From positions 310,001 through 374,000 of the forward strand of contig NC_068564.1 of assembly GCF_022201045.2 (NCBI RefSeq): DNA of 64,000 bases, in the 5' to 3' direction. Source of the stretch: Citrus sinensis (lineage: Eukaryota > Streptophyta > Magnoliopsida > Sapindales > Rutaceae). The notes under the pieces were generated by a model. That model was not told the origin of the DNA and ran no database searches. It was given only the letters and a program-made list of their open reading frames with translations. The position numbers and the translations under genes are program-made. Below, piece by piece: positions 25,607 through 37,148 of the stretch (position 1 is the first letter of the stretch; the number at the start of each line of letters is the position of its first letter).

Positions 25607-26104
25607 TTTGCTTATTTCTTTATCTGACCGCTTTTGCTGCTTGTCCTTGTGGTTGTGTTGTGTCTGTTTTTTTCTTTTTTGCTTTTTTTTCCAATTTATG
25701 GTTACGTGATGTGTGCGGCCATTTACCGCAAAATTCCAAAATGGAAATTAAATGAAAAAGAAAAGGAAAGAGAATTGATTACTGCTTACTAGGATCCCCT
25801 CAAGAACGAACAAGAAAAAAAACACGTTACTTTCTATTATTACCTGGTCTGTAAATATAGAAACAGCATAATTTGGACGAGTTAAACACAACAGCAAGAT
25901 TGTTTGAATAATTAATCACGTAATATAAATAATATATATATATGATATTAGAGTTCTGACATAGAAGACTGATAACGAGTATTCGACATTGTCACGAATA
26001 AAGTATATGTGACACATATGTATGTGTATCCATTTATGTTAATATGTTATACACACACAAGTCATGTGTCACGTCCGAGCGAGTAATTAGTGTCAAAATT
26101 TTAA
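25607..26104. other. Intergenic, upstream of the 2,4-dienoyl-CoA reductase gene
   Basis: AT-rich promoter-side sequence of the minus-strand reductase gene, with a pyrimidine-rich leader on the plus strand near 25650-25690 and short TA-rich stretches. The last nine bases (26096-26104) are the left target-site duplication of the MITE that follows. Confidence 0.4.
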
Positions 26105-26521
26105 GGGATATTATCATTCTTATACCCTATAAATATTTTATTATTAAAATTATTATAATATTTTGAGAATATATCAATTATTTATTTTAAATGGATAAAA
26201 GTTATCTGTCAATCACCAAATCGTTAGTTATTGTTTGAAAGTTAACGGAATTATAGCGAATCGATGATTTTATCCTTAAAAAAGTATCATTTGTATACCA
26301 TTAAATTCTTTTATTATCACTTGTATACCCTTAGATTATCACTTGTATCATGTGAAAAGATCAAATTACTCCTCTGACGTTATCTTATTTAAACGGTAAA
26401 TAACGTTTTAGTGGAGATATATATATTTTGTCAATTTAGAATGAACGATTAATACACTCTCAAAATATTATAATATTTTTTATAACAAAATATCTATAGA
26501 GTATAAGAACGATAATTTCCC
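26105..26521. mobile_element. Mutator-like MITE, 417 bp
   Basis: The ends are inverted repeats of about 95 bp. The left end starts GGGATATTATCATTCTTATA and the right end, reverse-complemented, starts GGGAAATTATCGTTCTTATA. The similarity continues through the conserved block TATTATAATATTTTGAGA. The element is flanked by a perfect 9-bp direct repeat AAATTTTAA at 26096-26104 and 26522-26530. Long terminal inverted repeats with a 9-bp duplication are the hallmark of Mutator-like (MULE) elements. It has no coding capacity, so it is non-autonomous. It lies about 380 bp upstream of the RH36 start codon. Confidence 0.88.
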
Positions 26522-26670
26522 AAATTTTAATTCGCCCTGCACCACACACTTTAGCAGATCGTTCTAACCATCGACAAACCAAATGTTGATTCTTGACTTA
26601 TTAAGATGTGATTGGTCGAACAGGCCGCATGGCCAAAACTTGTTTCTTGACTTTGAAAAGTCAATAATCT

Positions 26671-26773
26671 GGGCTTCTGTGGCCCACGCCCATCTCTTTT
26701 CCCTTGACCCAACGAGCTTGTCGGGTCGGGTTTGTCCATTTCTTATGCCCAATTCTCTCCTGCAAAACCCTAA
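26671..26773 (+). promoter_or_regulatory. Site II plus telo-box promoter of RH36
   Basis: TGGGCT at 26670-26675 and GGCCCA at 26681-26686 are site II type motifs. A telo-box AAACCCTAA lies at 26765-26773, with a second AACCCTAA at 26861-26868 in the leader. The site II/telo-box combination is known from promoters of plant ribosomal-protein and ribosome-biogenesis genes and fits a nucleolar helicase. Function here is inferred. Confidence 0.6.
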
Positions 26774-26903
26774 TTTCGTCTGACTCTCATGATGACTGAT
26801 TAGCAGTACACCCGAAAATCGAATCCTTGGCCTTCTCCAGTGGAAATTACCTATATTCATAACCCTAACTGTAAAATTGTTGATTTATACTGACTGAGTA
26901 AAC

Positions 26904-29900
26904 ATGGACGAACAAATCCTCCTCGACGGGAACTTCCCTCTCTTCGCCAAACCCAAATCTAAAACCAGAAGCAAACCGGAACCGCAACCTGAACCTGAAC
27001 CGGAATCCAAAAACGCTAAAACCGCTCAACTCGAGAAATTCACAAATCCCGATCCTAACTCTACCACCACCGACTCCACCGTCACTTTCGCCGGCCTCGG
27101 CCTCGCCGAATGGGCGGTTCAGACATGCAAGGAGCTTGGCATGCGGCGGCCGACACCGGTCCAAACCCACTGCATACCCAAAATTCTCGAGGGCAAGGAC
27201 GTGCTGGGGCTGGCGCAGACCGGTAGCGGCAAAACCGCAGCGTTCGCACTTCCGATACTCCACCGTTTGGCAGAGGACCCGTATGGGGTATTGGCACTGG
27301 TTATAACGCCGACGAGGGAGCTGGCGTACCAGTTGGCGGAACAGTTTAAGGCTCTGGGTTCGGGCTTGCATTTGAGGTGTGAGGTTGTGGTTGGAGGAAT
27401 GGATTTGTTGACCCAAGCTAAGAGCTTAATGAATAGGCCGCATGTCGTTATTGCTACCCCTGGAAGGATTAAGGTTTTGCTCGAAGAGGACCCTGATATC
27501 CCTCCTGTGTTTTCTAGAACTAAGGTACGTGGATTTCTGCAATGCACAATATTATGATTTAAGCCATTTCAGCATATTATAGTGATCTTTGTTGACTGGC
27601 AATGTGATTCAAATGAGCCTGTTGACTTTGTTAACTTGAGCAAGCTAGAAATTTTGCTTAGGTGAATAGAATGTAATGTGGAGGTATTAAAAAAAATAAT
27701 TCCAGCAGATGGCAACTTGTTTTTTTCTGCATAAGCTCCTTGAATTTTAGCATCTTTATATTTGGATTCTGCTTGGTCTAGTAGCTAGTCTTGATAAGCC
27801 ATTGCAATCTTATTCGTCCTGAATTTTGGTGTTCACTTGGTTACTGCCATTTTTATGAAAATAACTTTTTGCATCAAAATTGATTTGTCTTGCTCAAAAT
27901 TGCTGGAAGAAACTTTGATTGTAGTTGTTATGTAATCTCATCATTCTGGTGGTTGTATGACCTGCAATCACTAAGAGAGTCTGGAAGGGTTTACAGAAAT
28001 TTAGGAAATGGAGTTAACAAGTACAGTAGTAGTTCTATTTATAATGCATTAGGTTTTTACGGTTTGAGCTTTAGTCTAAATGTCGAGGAATAATGCATCA
28101 AAACCTTTACTCTCCTACTCTCATTTTGCATTGAAGAAGTATCTTAGGATTTTTACCTATTTGTTTATCCTTTGATTACTGCTTGGCCTTTGTTTGGTAT
28201 GTTCACTTGGAATAGAGCATCGCATGTTTCTAAGGGAATTATTCTTCAGACTCCTGAATTCTTTTTTTCTCTTTTTTTGTCTTTAGTTTTTAGTTTTGGA
28301 TGAAGCTGATAGAGTTTTGGATGTTGGCTTTGAAGAGGAATTGAGAGTTGTTTTTCAGTGCTTGCCTAAAAATCGGCAGACTCTGTTATTTTCTGCTACA
28401 ATGACTAGTGACTTACAAACCCTGCTCGAACTTTCTGCAAATAAAGCATACTTTTATGAGGCATATGAAGGCTTCAAGACAGTTGAAACACTTAAACAGC
28501 AGTATATCTTTATCCCAAAAAATGTGAAGGATGTTTATCTCATGCATGTTTTATCTAAAATGGAAGATATGGGTATCCGCTCTGCCATAATATTTGTCTC
28601 TACCTGCAGGTATCAATTCTTTTAAGCTATGTAACTTGAATTTTTGTTGAGGAAAATGTTCCTCCTTGGTTGATGTTAGGGTCAATACTCATTGGTCTTA
28701 TTTATGCTATATTAGAGATGTCATTGATAGTTATTATGTTCAATAACTTCTAATATAATTATAGCATCTGTATCTATGAGATGCCAATTGATATGATTAA
28801 ATATTAATTTGTATACATAGAAGTTGGAGCTCTGTGAGTCACGCCAACTTCTTTCCTTGTATGTTCCTAAGAAATTATAGTGTTATTTGTATCAAGTAGT
28901 GTGTTGACTAAGAAGCCTAGGCTTGATACCTGTTAACTCTGATATCTCTGTATCTATATTTGTGTTGAGTATGACTTTTTACATTTATCTTTAACTGTTG
29001 AACAGAAGTTGCCACCTTTTAAGTTTATTGCTAGAAGAACTGGATCAGGAAGCCGTGGCACTACACTCATTTAAATCCCAGTCTCAGAGGCTTTCTGCAC
29101 TTCATCGGTTCAAATCAGGACAAGCTACTATATTGCTTGCGACTGATGTTGCTAGCCGCGGTTTAGATATTCCCACAGTTGATCTTGTTCTAAACTATGA
29201 TATTCCAAGGTTATTTCTCCAAAAGTATTTTTTGTAATTCTTCAGTAGATGTTTCTTGTTGTAGATTTTGACTGTTTCTTCATTTCAGATATCCGAGAGA
29301 TTATGTTCACCGCGTGGGCCGTACTGCAAGAGCAGGCAGAGGTGGCTTGGCTGTTAGCTTTGTTACCCAAGTAAGTAGTAGAGATGTACTAGAAATGATG
29401 TTGAAAACCGGATTTCTGAGATTACTATTTCTGTATGCTTCGTTTTGGAGCCATTTGGGCATGAAACTCTGAAAGGTTCTTATGTCAGAAGTTAACAGTT
29501 TATTTTGTTGTCTTAAGGCATCTTTGGTATTGAGGTGCTGCGAAAAAATGCTGGAGCTATGAAATTAAAGTTGATAGTGTGTAGAAAAAAATGACTTTTG
29601 AATAATAATTTCGAACTTAGTAAATGAATTATAAAATTTTCATTATGTATAAAATTAACTTAGCTTCCGAACCACAGCAAAGCAACAAGTGTTTCCCAGA
29701 CTCTTTAACCACAATAGCAAACAGAGCTTTATTGGCTGCTCATGTTGTATCGTGCAAGTTGTCAAGTTACATGTTTGTTTACAATATACATTACAGTTGG
29801 TATTTGTATAAATACTATTAGTTTGAGCATTCCAAGGCATAGAGGCTAAAGCATGTTGGGCAGCCTATGAATTGGATTTATATTGTGCAGTTTTTGCAGA

Positions 29901-30431
29901 AACTTTAAGCACAGCAAGATCTGTAATGATAAACCTTTTATTTTTTGCTTACAGTAGATACATGGGCATTTTGCAGAATGACGTAGATCTCATTCATGAA
30001 ATAGAAGCCGTTGTTGGGAAACAGCTAGAAGAATTTGAATGTAAAGAGCAAGAGGTTCTTTCTGATATTACGAGGGTAAGACATCTTGGAATATGACCTG
30101 ATCACTGATCACTTAATGAGGATTTTGATTTGGAAGGATTAACTATGGATATGTAGTTTTTTTTTTTTCTCTTGATATGTGCTTACTGGTAGAGTTAGAT
30201 TTAATGAGAATTTTTCCCAATGGTTACCTATCTTTGATGGTATCCATGTTGCTGATTCAAGCGAAACTCAATTTGCAGGTGTACAAGGCTAGACGTGTGG
30301 CGACAATGAAGTTGATGGATGATGGCTTTGAGGAAAAGGCAAAAGAACGCAAAAAGCAGAAACTGAAAATGTTAGCAGAAAAAGGATCATTGAAGAAGCG
30401 AAGTGAAAAGAGAAAGAAATCTGGTGAGTAG
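26904..30431 (+). CDS. RH36: DEAD-box ATP-dependent RNA helicase 36 (DBP8/DDX49 type)
   Basis: A nucleolar helicase related to yeast Dbp8, needed for 18S rRNA processing; in Arabidopsis it is SLOW WALKER3, required for gametophyte divisions. Six exons (26904-27524, 28287-28609, 29006-29209, 29289-29370, 29977-30075, 30279-30431) join in phase to 493 aa. After a Pro/Glu/Lys-rich N-terminus (repeated PEP) come the Q motif region ([11 protein letters not shown]...RRPTPVQ), motif I AQTGSGKT (about 101-108), [13 protein letters not shown], motif II DEAD in [12 protein letters not shown], and motif III SAT. Then come [20 protein letters not shown] and motif [13 protein letters not shown]. The C-terminus is a basic tail ([22 protein letters not shown]) typical of nucleolar helicases. 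The last codons GGTGAGTAG would also read as a splice donor, so an alternative 3' end is possible. Confidence 0.93.
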
Positions 30432-31164
30432 TCAGCGAATGTAAATATTCTCTCCTTTGGTTGTGTGCTGTCAAGCTGCATTTTGTCCAGTGGCTTGCTT
30501 GTAATACAACTCAAATTATACGCTCTATCATCTAGAGATGATGATATCCGAAAATGATATTTATTTGTTGATTTGCTGTGCATTCTAGTTTCTTGGGAAA
30601 TTTTTCATGCATATAAATCTTGCGAAATTTTTTTCTCTTAAGGTTTTTGTGTCTTTTAAGTTACTTGTTCCACTTCCCAAAAATATAACAGAAAGTTTGT
30701 AACTGGTGCAAGACTTTGTGACCGTTGCAATGCATGATGAACTTAAAGTAGTTTGGCACTTCTAGTCTTGTGCAATAAGTTTTGTATGGCACAGTTCGAA
30801 CTGCTATTAGGCTAATAAAAATAATGTGCAAAAGTCAAATTGATTGATGTACTAACTAATATACCACTATATATATTGGATTCTATACCTCTATTTTGAG
30901 TCAATTTACTTGCCATAATGCATCTCCCACTCATAGGATGGAAGTTGGATGGAAGCTAGATTTCCTCGTAAATTTTGCGGAATCATGTAATTAATGAATT
31001 GGATTGTCAAATAGTCAAATATTTAACTTTACTAATTCTATTACATTGAAGATTTTGCAACAATTAATGATCTTTATTCATATAATACATGAAATAAACC
31101 TTATTTTAACTCAAAATCCCTGATTCCTCCCCCCCACCCCTTCCCTTCTGTGTCTGTCATTTGA
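30432..31164. other. Intergenic, 3' of RH36
   Basis: AT-rich spacer containing the RH36 3' UTR. A C-rich run lies near 31127-31144. No gene or repeat was recognised. Confidence 0.4.
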
Positions 31165-31645
31165 ATGGAATCCCAGAAAGAAAATAACACTAAGAACCTC
31201 AGACGGGCATCTGTTTGATATTGAAGAGAATATAGCAATGCAGCTAGTTCACCGTTAAGACGTTCTTCGAAGACAACTGCGGTGCCAATAATGAGAATGC
31301 GGCTATCATTCCGTCGCACAAGGTCTCCGTCGATGTTCTCGCTACTAAAGCCATATGTTACTCTTTAAGAAACAACTGGAGTTCACCGCTAACTCAACTC
31401 CCGCGAGAAGAAGTTGGAAGCTTTTGACGATCGTTTTCTGAAAGAGGAGAGCAATGAGAAGATAATCAAGCTGTTTCACGCAGCGAATTATCTTCGTGCA
31501 AAGAATCCGTATGATTCGGTAACAAACGCTTGTGGCTGAAAGAATCAAGAACAGGAGCGTTGAATCCACGAGAGAGAAAGCTTCTTGAGAACGAGAATGA
31601 TTAAACGCCCCGAAGAGGAGCAGGCTGTTTGCTTGGGGGTTTGTC
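31165..31645 (+). pseudogene. SKP1-like (ASK) pseudogene
   Basis: From ATG at 31165 (MESQ, then one base out of frame) the sequence continues KKITLRTSDGHLFDIEENIA, matching the start of the two intact SKP1-like genes further right (KKISLKTADGHLFEVEEPVA). Later pieces are recognisable in shifting frames. They are a stretch like NNENAAIIPSHKVSVDV, then KAFDDRFLKEESNEKIIK with LFHAANYL, and near 31590-31625 an ENEND..PEEE remnant of the conserved NDFTPEEE end. There is a stop codon soon after EENIAMQLVHR and several further frame breaks and stops, so no SKP1 fold can be made. It is the leftmost member of a local SKP1-like cluster. Confidence 0.78.
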
Positions 31646-32520
31646 TAACATCAGTTTGTATATTAAAACTTCAGTTTGTGCAAGTGACCAACTAATGTGT
31701 TAACAATGCAACAATTGATGGATTCTCAATCACTTATATACATTTTACATTCGATCCGTCTTCATGACGAGTTAATTAATTTAAAACTATGCATTTTTTT
31801 GACGGCATGCAAATATACAGAGATGTGATAGAAAACATAAAATAAAATTAAAATTAGTGATAGTGTTAACTTAATTAGATCAAATCAAGAAACATGTACT
31901 TAGCATTTAGAACTGGCTGAAGAAGATTTCAAGTAACATAACGTGTTCCCATAATGAGTGAAAGCACAACTGTGTCTACTCTATAATAAACTTTGATAAG
32001 TGGTTTTAAGTACTTTTTAGTTTGGAAATTATTATTATCATTTTTATTTTGAATATTACACACACGCGCGCGCATAATATAAAACAAGAAATAGGTATAT
32101 AACACATAGAATAGAAATCAAGAGAAGCAATCGACAGCAAACTGTCATACATATTAAAATTGTGATTTTAAAACGTGACTAAATTCTCTTTCGTCCAGAA
32201 GACCCACTGAAAAGCAAACTGCCTGGGCACTCATCCTTCATCTTCATCTTCTACCCACAATCTTCAAATAAACAGCTTCAGGACATAAAACATTTTTCTT
32301 TTGTTTTCTTCAATAACCATTTCATGGTACTGCTCCAATGATGGCAGTCTTTGTATAGGATTTCGGAGAAATCATTTGGATGGTATTACTTTTGGCGAGG
32401 CATTAACCTTACCTTATAGTTTATGACCTGTTAGTGAGATTGCATTATTTCCGTTGACTCTCAAATCGACCTTGTTTATGCATTGTGCTTCTCAGGTTTT
32501 TAGATTCATAAGGTGTAAGA
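31646..32520. other. Intergenic between SKP1-like pseudogene and NAC fragment
   Basis: AT-rich sequence with a short (CA/CG)n tract near 32057-32072 (ACACACGCGCGCGC). I searched it for the missing N-terminal part of a NAC domain (LPPGFRFHPTDEE-like) and did not see it. Confidence 0.4.
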
Positions 32521-33318
32521 ATCGATAGAGTAACAAAGTGTGGCACATGGAAGTCACAAAAGGATAATGGAATCCACTGATCGTCGTCGTCGTCATCCTC
32601 ATCCAGTGGTACCAGTCATAATAATGAGGTGCTTATAGGTTCTAGAAAGAACTTTAGCTTTATTCCAAAGAAATGCTGCTGTGATGATCATCGTGAACAT
32701 GATGAAGCCGGAAGTACAACATGGGCGATGCATGAATACCGGCTGGGTGGCAACGTACTGAAACAGTATTACAAGATGAAAATTAAAGCCGAATGCGATT
32801 ACGTTATTTGCCGGATCAAAAAGAAAGTGAAGAATGAAGAAGAGAATAGGAATGATAGTAATGCGGGGCCAATGGTACCTACAGATAATCATGTGAGTAG
32901 AAACATGAGTGAAGTTGAGCTATCGGACAGCTACTGGAGTTTTGCTGAAAATCTTCCGAATCTTTTCTCATTATCTGAAGATGCAATAAATGCAGATTAT
33001 GATTATTTTGATCCCAATCTCTGCATTTGTTTAGAGGATTTGGAGGACGATGATGATAAGCGGGTTGTTAATGGAATGCAAGAACAGTATGCGAGTGCTA
33101 ATATTGCTATTGCGCCGGTGGTATCTGCTGCTAGAAATGAACAGGATCAGTCAGGTCATCACAAAAGGTTTAAAGCTGCTGCTGATGAAGAAGTGTCATT
33201 AGCAAGAGCTAAAGAAATTAATGGTCTGGACTACAAGACGGAAGAAACAGGATACTTGGAGGATTTGGTTAGATCGTGCGCTTACTATTGCGGTGATCGG
33301 AGAGCTGCTGCTTCTTAA
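32521..33318 (+). pseudogene. NAC-domain transcription factor fragment lacking its N-terminal half
   Basis: The open frame contains the last part of a NAC domain: IGSRKNFSFIPKK (subdomain C/D, compare IGMKKTLVFY), then STTWAMHEYRL and DYVICRIKKK (subdomains D/E). About 165 residues of acidic, Asp/Ser-rich C-terminus follow, ending DRRAAAS. Upstream, GTWKSQKDNGIH resembles the GYWKATGKD motif, but a TGA follows in the same frame (about 32577-32579). There is no ATG before the NAC motifs, and subdomains A and B are absent. It is most likely a truncated pseudogene. It could instead be the last exon of a gene whose earlier exons are too diverged to see, because the C-terminal frame of about 165 codons is intact. 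Confidence 0.6.
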
Positions 33319-33880
33319 GCTTAATCTTCTCTCATGATCTGATCTTTTATGATTTTTTTAAAATCTTCTGTCATGTGTCTTTTAGTGATAGTGCATAAGT
33401 AAGTTTCAATTTCTTTTATTTTTTTTATTTATTAACGACCAATCAATCTGATTCGACGATTATATATTTTAATTAATGCATCTATGCATTAATTTCACAC
33501 TTTTAACAAGGAAATTAATCAGATTTCCACCAAAAATTTTGCATCATAATATGTTTAATTACCTAATTTCAAAAGATTTATGATTTACAACGTTACTCAT
33601 CAAATGTCGTAACTAAAGGATGAACCCTAATCTGAGATAAAGTCCTTAAAGGAAGAAAAACGGACAACTATCCTTATAAGAAAAGGAGTTCAAATCAAAC
33701 CAGGAGTTGAACTAAAAAGAATTAGCACAATATACATATATATACGTCCCCTTCCTATTACTCCTTCTGCATCAAATCATTCACAGCTTCTAATATAAGT
33801 TCCAAGTTTCGAAATCCTAGCAGCTTCCCGATAAAACCCTGGCCCTAGTTATTTCCGTTTTCTGTCTGTCGCAACTAACA
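33319..33880. promoter_or_regulatory. Intergenic with promoter of the first SKP1-like gene
   Basis: AT-rich spacer. A TATATATA core lies at 33737-33744, about 140 bp before the ATG at 33881, suitable as a TATA box. A short C/T-rich leader follows. Nothing else was recognised. Confidence 0.45.
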
Positions 33881-34405
33881 ATGGCATCATCATCATCGTC
33901 GAGCAGCAGCAGCAGCAGCGAGAAGAAAATAGCCCTAAAAAGCTCAGACGGGGAAGCGTTGAATGTGGAAAAGAATGTTGCCTTGGAGTTTGAGCCGGTG
34001 AAGGGGTTCCTGGAAGACAATTCGGAGGGGGCTGATGATGAAGCGATCGTCGTGCCGCTGCCGGACGTCTCTGCTGCTGTTCTCAGCGAATTGATACCTT
34101 ACGTTAAGCAACGCCTTGAGTTGAGCGCTAAACCCGTGCAAAAAAAGCTTATTAAAGCCTTTGACGATCAGTTTACCAGACACCTGAGTGATGACAAGTT
34201 AGGGGAATTGATGCTTGCTGCGAATTATCTGGGTGTCAATTATTTGCTTGATGTGCTGTGTGACGTAACCGCTGATAGAATCAAGAACAAGAGCGTTAAG
34301 TACGTGAGAGAGTTTTTGGGCATTCAGAATGATTTCACTCCAGAAGAAGAGGCCGAGCTTCGCGCACAGTGTCCGTGGGCGTTTGAAGGCGTTGATCAAG
34401 ATTGA
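33881..34405 (+). CDS. SKP1-like protein (ASK family), intronless, copy 1
   Basis: SKP1 links F-box proteins to CUL1 in SCF ubiquitin ligases. This 174-aa single-exon protein starts with a run of about 12 Ser residues. It continues KKIALKSSDGEALNVEKNVA (the beta-strand and helix opening of the POZ fold) and VVPLPDVSAAVLSELIPYVK. After LMLAANYLGVNYLLDVLCDV come TADRIKNKSVKYVREFLGI and NDFTPEEEAEL...PWAFEG, the F-box-contacting C-terminus with the invariant NDFTPEEE and WAFE. Canonical SKP1 has a longer CUL1-binding loop and VKDMIEDD in the middle; here that region is diverged, so this is a divergent ASK paralogue rather than the core SKP1. It shares its layout with the copy at 37149 and the pseudogene at 31165, pointing to local duplication. 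Confidence 0.88.
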   Translation: MASSSSSSSSSSSEKKIALKSSDGEALNVEKNVALEFEPVKGFLEDNSEGADDEAIVVPLPDVSAAVLSELIPYVKQRLELSAKPVQKKLIKAFDDQFTRHLSDDKLGELMLAANYLGVNYLLDVLCDVTADRIKNKSVKYVREFLGIQNDFTPEEEAELRAQCPWAFEGVDQD

Positions 34406-37021
34406 TTACTATTTTTTATATATATTAAATGTATAATTGCTAGCTTTATTTTCAAAAATTCTGATTTTGATTTTTGTTTTGTTCAATTTGTAGTTTTAAC
34501 TTCAAATAATGGGTTATTGAGAATCAATCTTAGCAATTTTTTGTTTGTTTAATCATAATATGATATATAGATGCATCCATCCGGCCGGTTTAACTCAAAA
34601 AGTTCAAGAAACCAATGCCCTACGTTGAATAGGCACAGAATGGATGGACTCAAATGTGACAATGTCGGAAGAATAGAACTTAAGAACCAAAATATCAGAT
34701 TTTTCATTTCTCTCTCAACTCAAAAATTTCAGAAACAGTCCATCTATTATTATGAGCATTCACAATTTAGAAGAATGATTTCTCAATCTGCAATCTTAGT
34801 TCAAAAAGCCATGTTAATTAGGGCGTACGTCCATTGGAAGATCATCACCAAGAGTGGGCCGAATCCGCTTAATTAAGTTTGTGGGGTAGTCGTTAGAGAT
34901 GGTGAAGTTGCCTCCACTGAAGCCACTCGTCTCGGATTCGTTGCCATTGCCAAAGTTTGTGAGTTAATTGGGTGGAGATTACCTAAGAAATTAATTTTAC
35001 GGTGAATGAACTTGTGAGTTAGTGTTTGCGGTTTGCCAAAATTTGCATGTGTAACAAAAGTACGTGTGTAGCCACTTGTGGAGACCAACTGATAAAACAT
35101 CAGCTAAAAAGTTTTCCATGAACGACTTTATGGTTTCTCTAAGAAATTGTATGAGTTTCGAGGAGATGAAGGAAATCAATGTTAATTGGCGTTGTTGAGG
35201 AGAAAGAGAGTTCTCTGTTAACGGAGACGATCGATACTCTTGTTGGCGCCGTACGTTCAAGGGACGACGGAGTGGAGTGTAGATGCTAATTATGTTAGAT
35301 ACCCGGGAAGGAGGAGATCATTCCAGGCTTGAATCTTATTGACTGTAATTGAGGAGAGTATATAATTAGAGTTTTTTCGGTTAATGATAAGGAGATTAAA
35401 GAGAAGACTTTTTAGATGGTGAATATATATTTAATAATTACTAATGGGTGTTTAGGATTTTATTTAGATGCCCTTTATCGTAGTGTTTTTTTTTTCCCCC
35501 CTTTTTTCAGCTTCTTATGTTTCGAATCCATTACGAGTCTTTTCATTTTAGCACTTTATTTTTTGGAGCCTACTGTCAACATTTGAATACAACTTTGTAA
35601 CATACAGGAAAGGAAAATATCGATAAATTAATAGCATTGGGACGGTAAAATATCTATTACTTGAGCTAATATTAATATGGTGATAAATTAATAAATTTTT
35701 ATTTTATGAAAAAAAATTCTTTCTTCTTGAAAAATATGATCACATTTATATTATATATTTACCTTGATTTAGTACATATTATGTTTTATATGAATAGTAG
35801 TTAGTTGCTTATGGTAACAGTTAAATCATTGTAGAGTTTTTATCTTTTTTGTATTAAAGACGACATACAGAGTCCGTCTCGCACTTGTTAAAAAATGACA
35901 ATACAAACAAAAATTTCGCATTACAAAAAGAGTTAAAGATCCAATTTCAAATCAATTTTATCAAATTATTAATTTCTCATGTTGGCCTTAGTCGGGACAC
36001 GGCAAAAGTTAATATTTAATTGAAGTTATCAATTTATCAATATTCCATTGTATATACAATATGTAGACATTGGATTTTTTTTTTAATTTTAACTTTGTCA
36101 TCAAAACTAAAATTACAAAAAGTACTAATTATTTCAAAAATTACCCTAAATTAATGGATATGCTGAAGTAAAAATTAAGTGGCGATGAGATTGAGACAGA
36201 AAATTATGCTCAACGTAAAATCCTTTTTTTGGGGGGCCAAGTTCCCAACCACATCCAAACCCAAAAAATCATTTTAATTCAAACTTTTTACGTTGTCGTT
36301 ACAATTAGAGTTAATTTACAAAAGTGTTTCATTTATTTATTTTTTTTTTAGAACTAAAAAAAAAAATTGAGTGTTTAGGACGTAAATACCAGTAAATATT
36401 TCAGTGGCTCTGTAATTAATAGACAATCGAGACAAATGACGCACAACTGACATGTCAAGTGCCATATTCATGAGCGATTGACAAGTCATCCATATATTAA
36501 TCGACTGTGATTGGAATAGTTGTTGGTTTAAGGATATGTTGGAATCGCTCTAAGGTAAATCATCTCTTCATAATCATACGATCAAAATTATAATGAATTT
36601 TTTACTATTTATCACTTTGCACGCGTAATTATGATTTGTATTTTATCTTAGAGTAGCTTCAAAGTAGCCATGGCCTTTAATTAATTGTTTCATGTCTTCT
36701 TTTTTCTAATAAAATAAGAAAAATGGCAAGATGGTTTTGTTTGTGCATTGACCTTCATTTTGAGCAATTTCCACAAACTTTCACCAAATCAAATATTTTT
36801 AATTACAAACTAAATTTAGCACATTGAACTTGGTAAAAGTCAAGGAGAGAGTAGTGCACTTGACATAGTGAATGAATTTAAGGCCATTAATTTCCTTTCA
36901 TTTCGTCCTGATCTTCTTCTTTAACCACAAAATAATAATATTTCCCCAAAAGTGAAAAAAAAAGTAAAATTGGAAAACAAAAATCACCCCAATTGGCAAT
37001 TACCATCTAGGCCCCTACTAT
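34406..37021. other. Long intergenic region between the two SKP1-like genes
   Basis: About 2.6 kb with no supported gene. Open frames up to about 100 codons at 34571-34876 (plus) and 34873-35260 (minus) show no recognisable motif. The rest is very AT-rich with homopolymer runs (for example near 36073 and 36340). No terminal inverted repeats with target duplications were noticed. Confidence 0.4.
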
Positions 37022-37030
37022 TATATATAA
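37022..37030 (+). promoter_or_regulatory. TATA box of the second SKP1-like gene
   Basis: TATATATAA lies about 120 bp upstream of the ATG at 37149, a typical spacing for a plant core promoter with a short leader. Confidence 0.55.
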
Positions 37031-37148
37031 GTATGGAATTCCCCACCAACAGTCAGTCCAGCACGCATCACAATCACTTTTGTGCTTTTTTGTCAATTAA
37101 CTGTAATTTAATCAAACACCTTCCAAGCAAAGCGAAGGCAAGAGCAAT

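Noticed and set aside
29515-29770. Part of an RH36 intron with a GGCATCTTTGGTATTGAGG start that looks repeat-like.
   Set aside because: I could not find convincing inverted ends or a target-site duplication.
34571-35260. Open frames of about 75-101 codons on both strands between the SKP1-like genes.
   Set aside because: I looked for SKP1, NAC and transposase motifs and found none.
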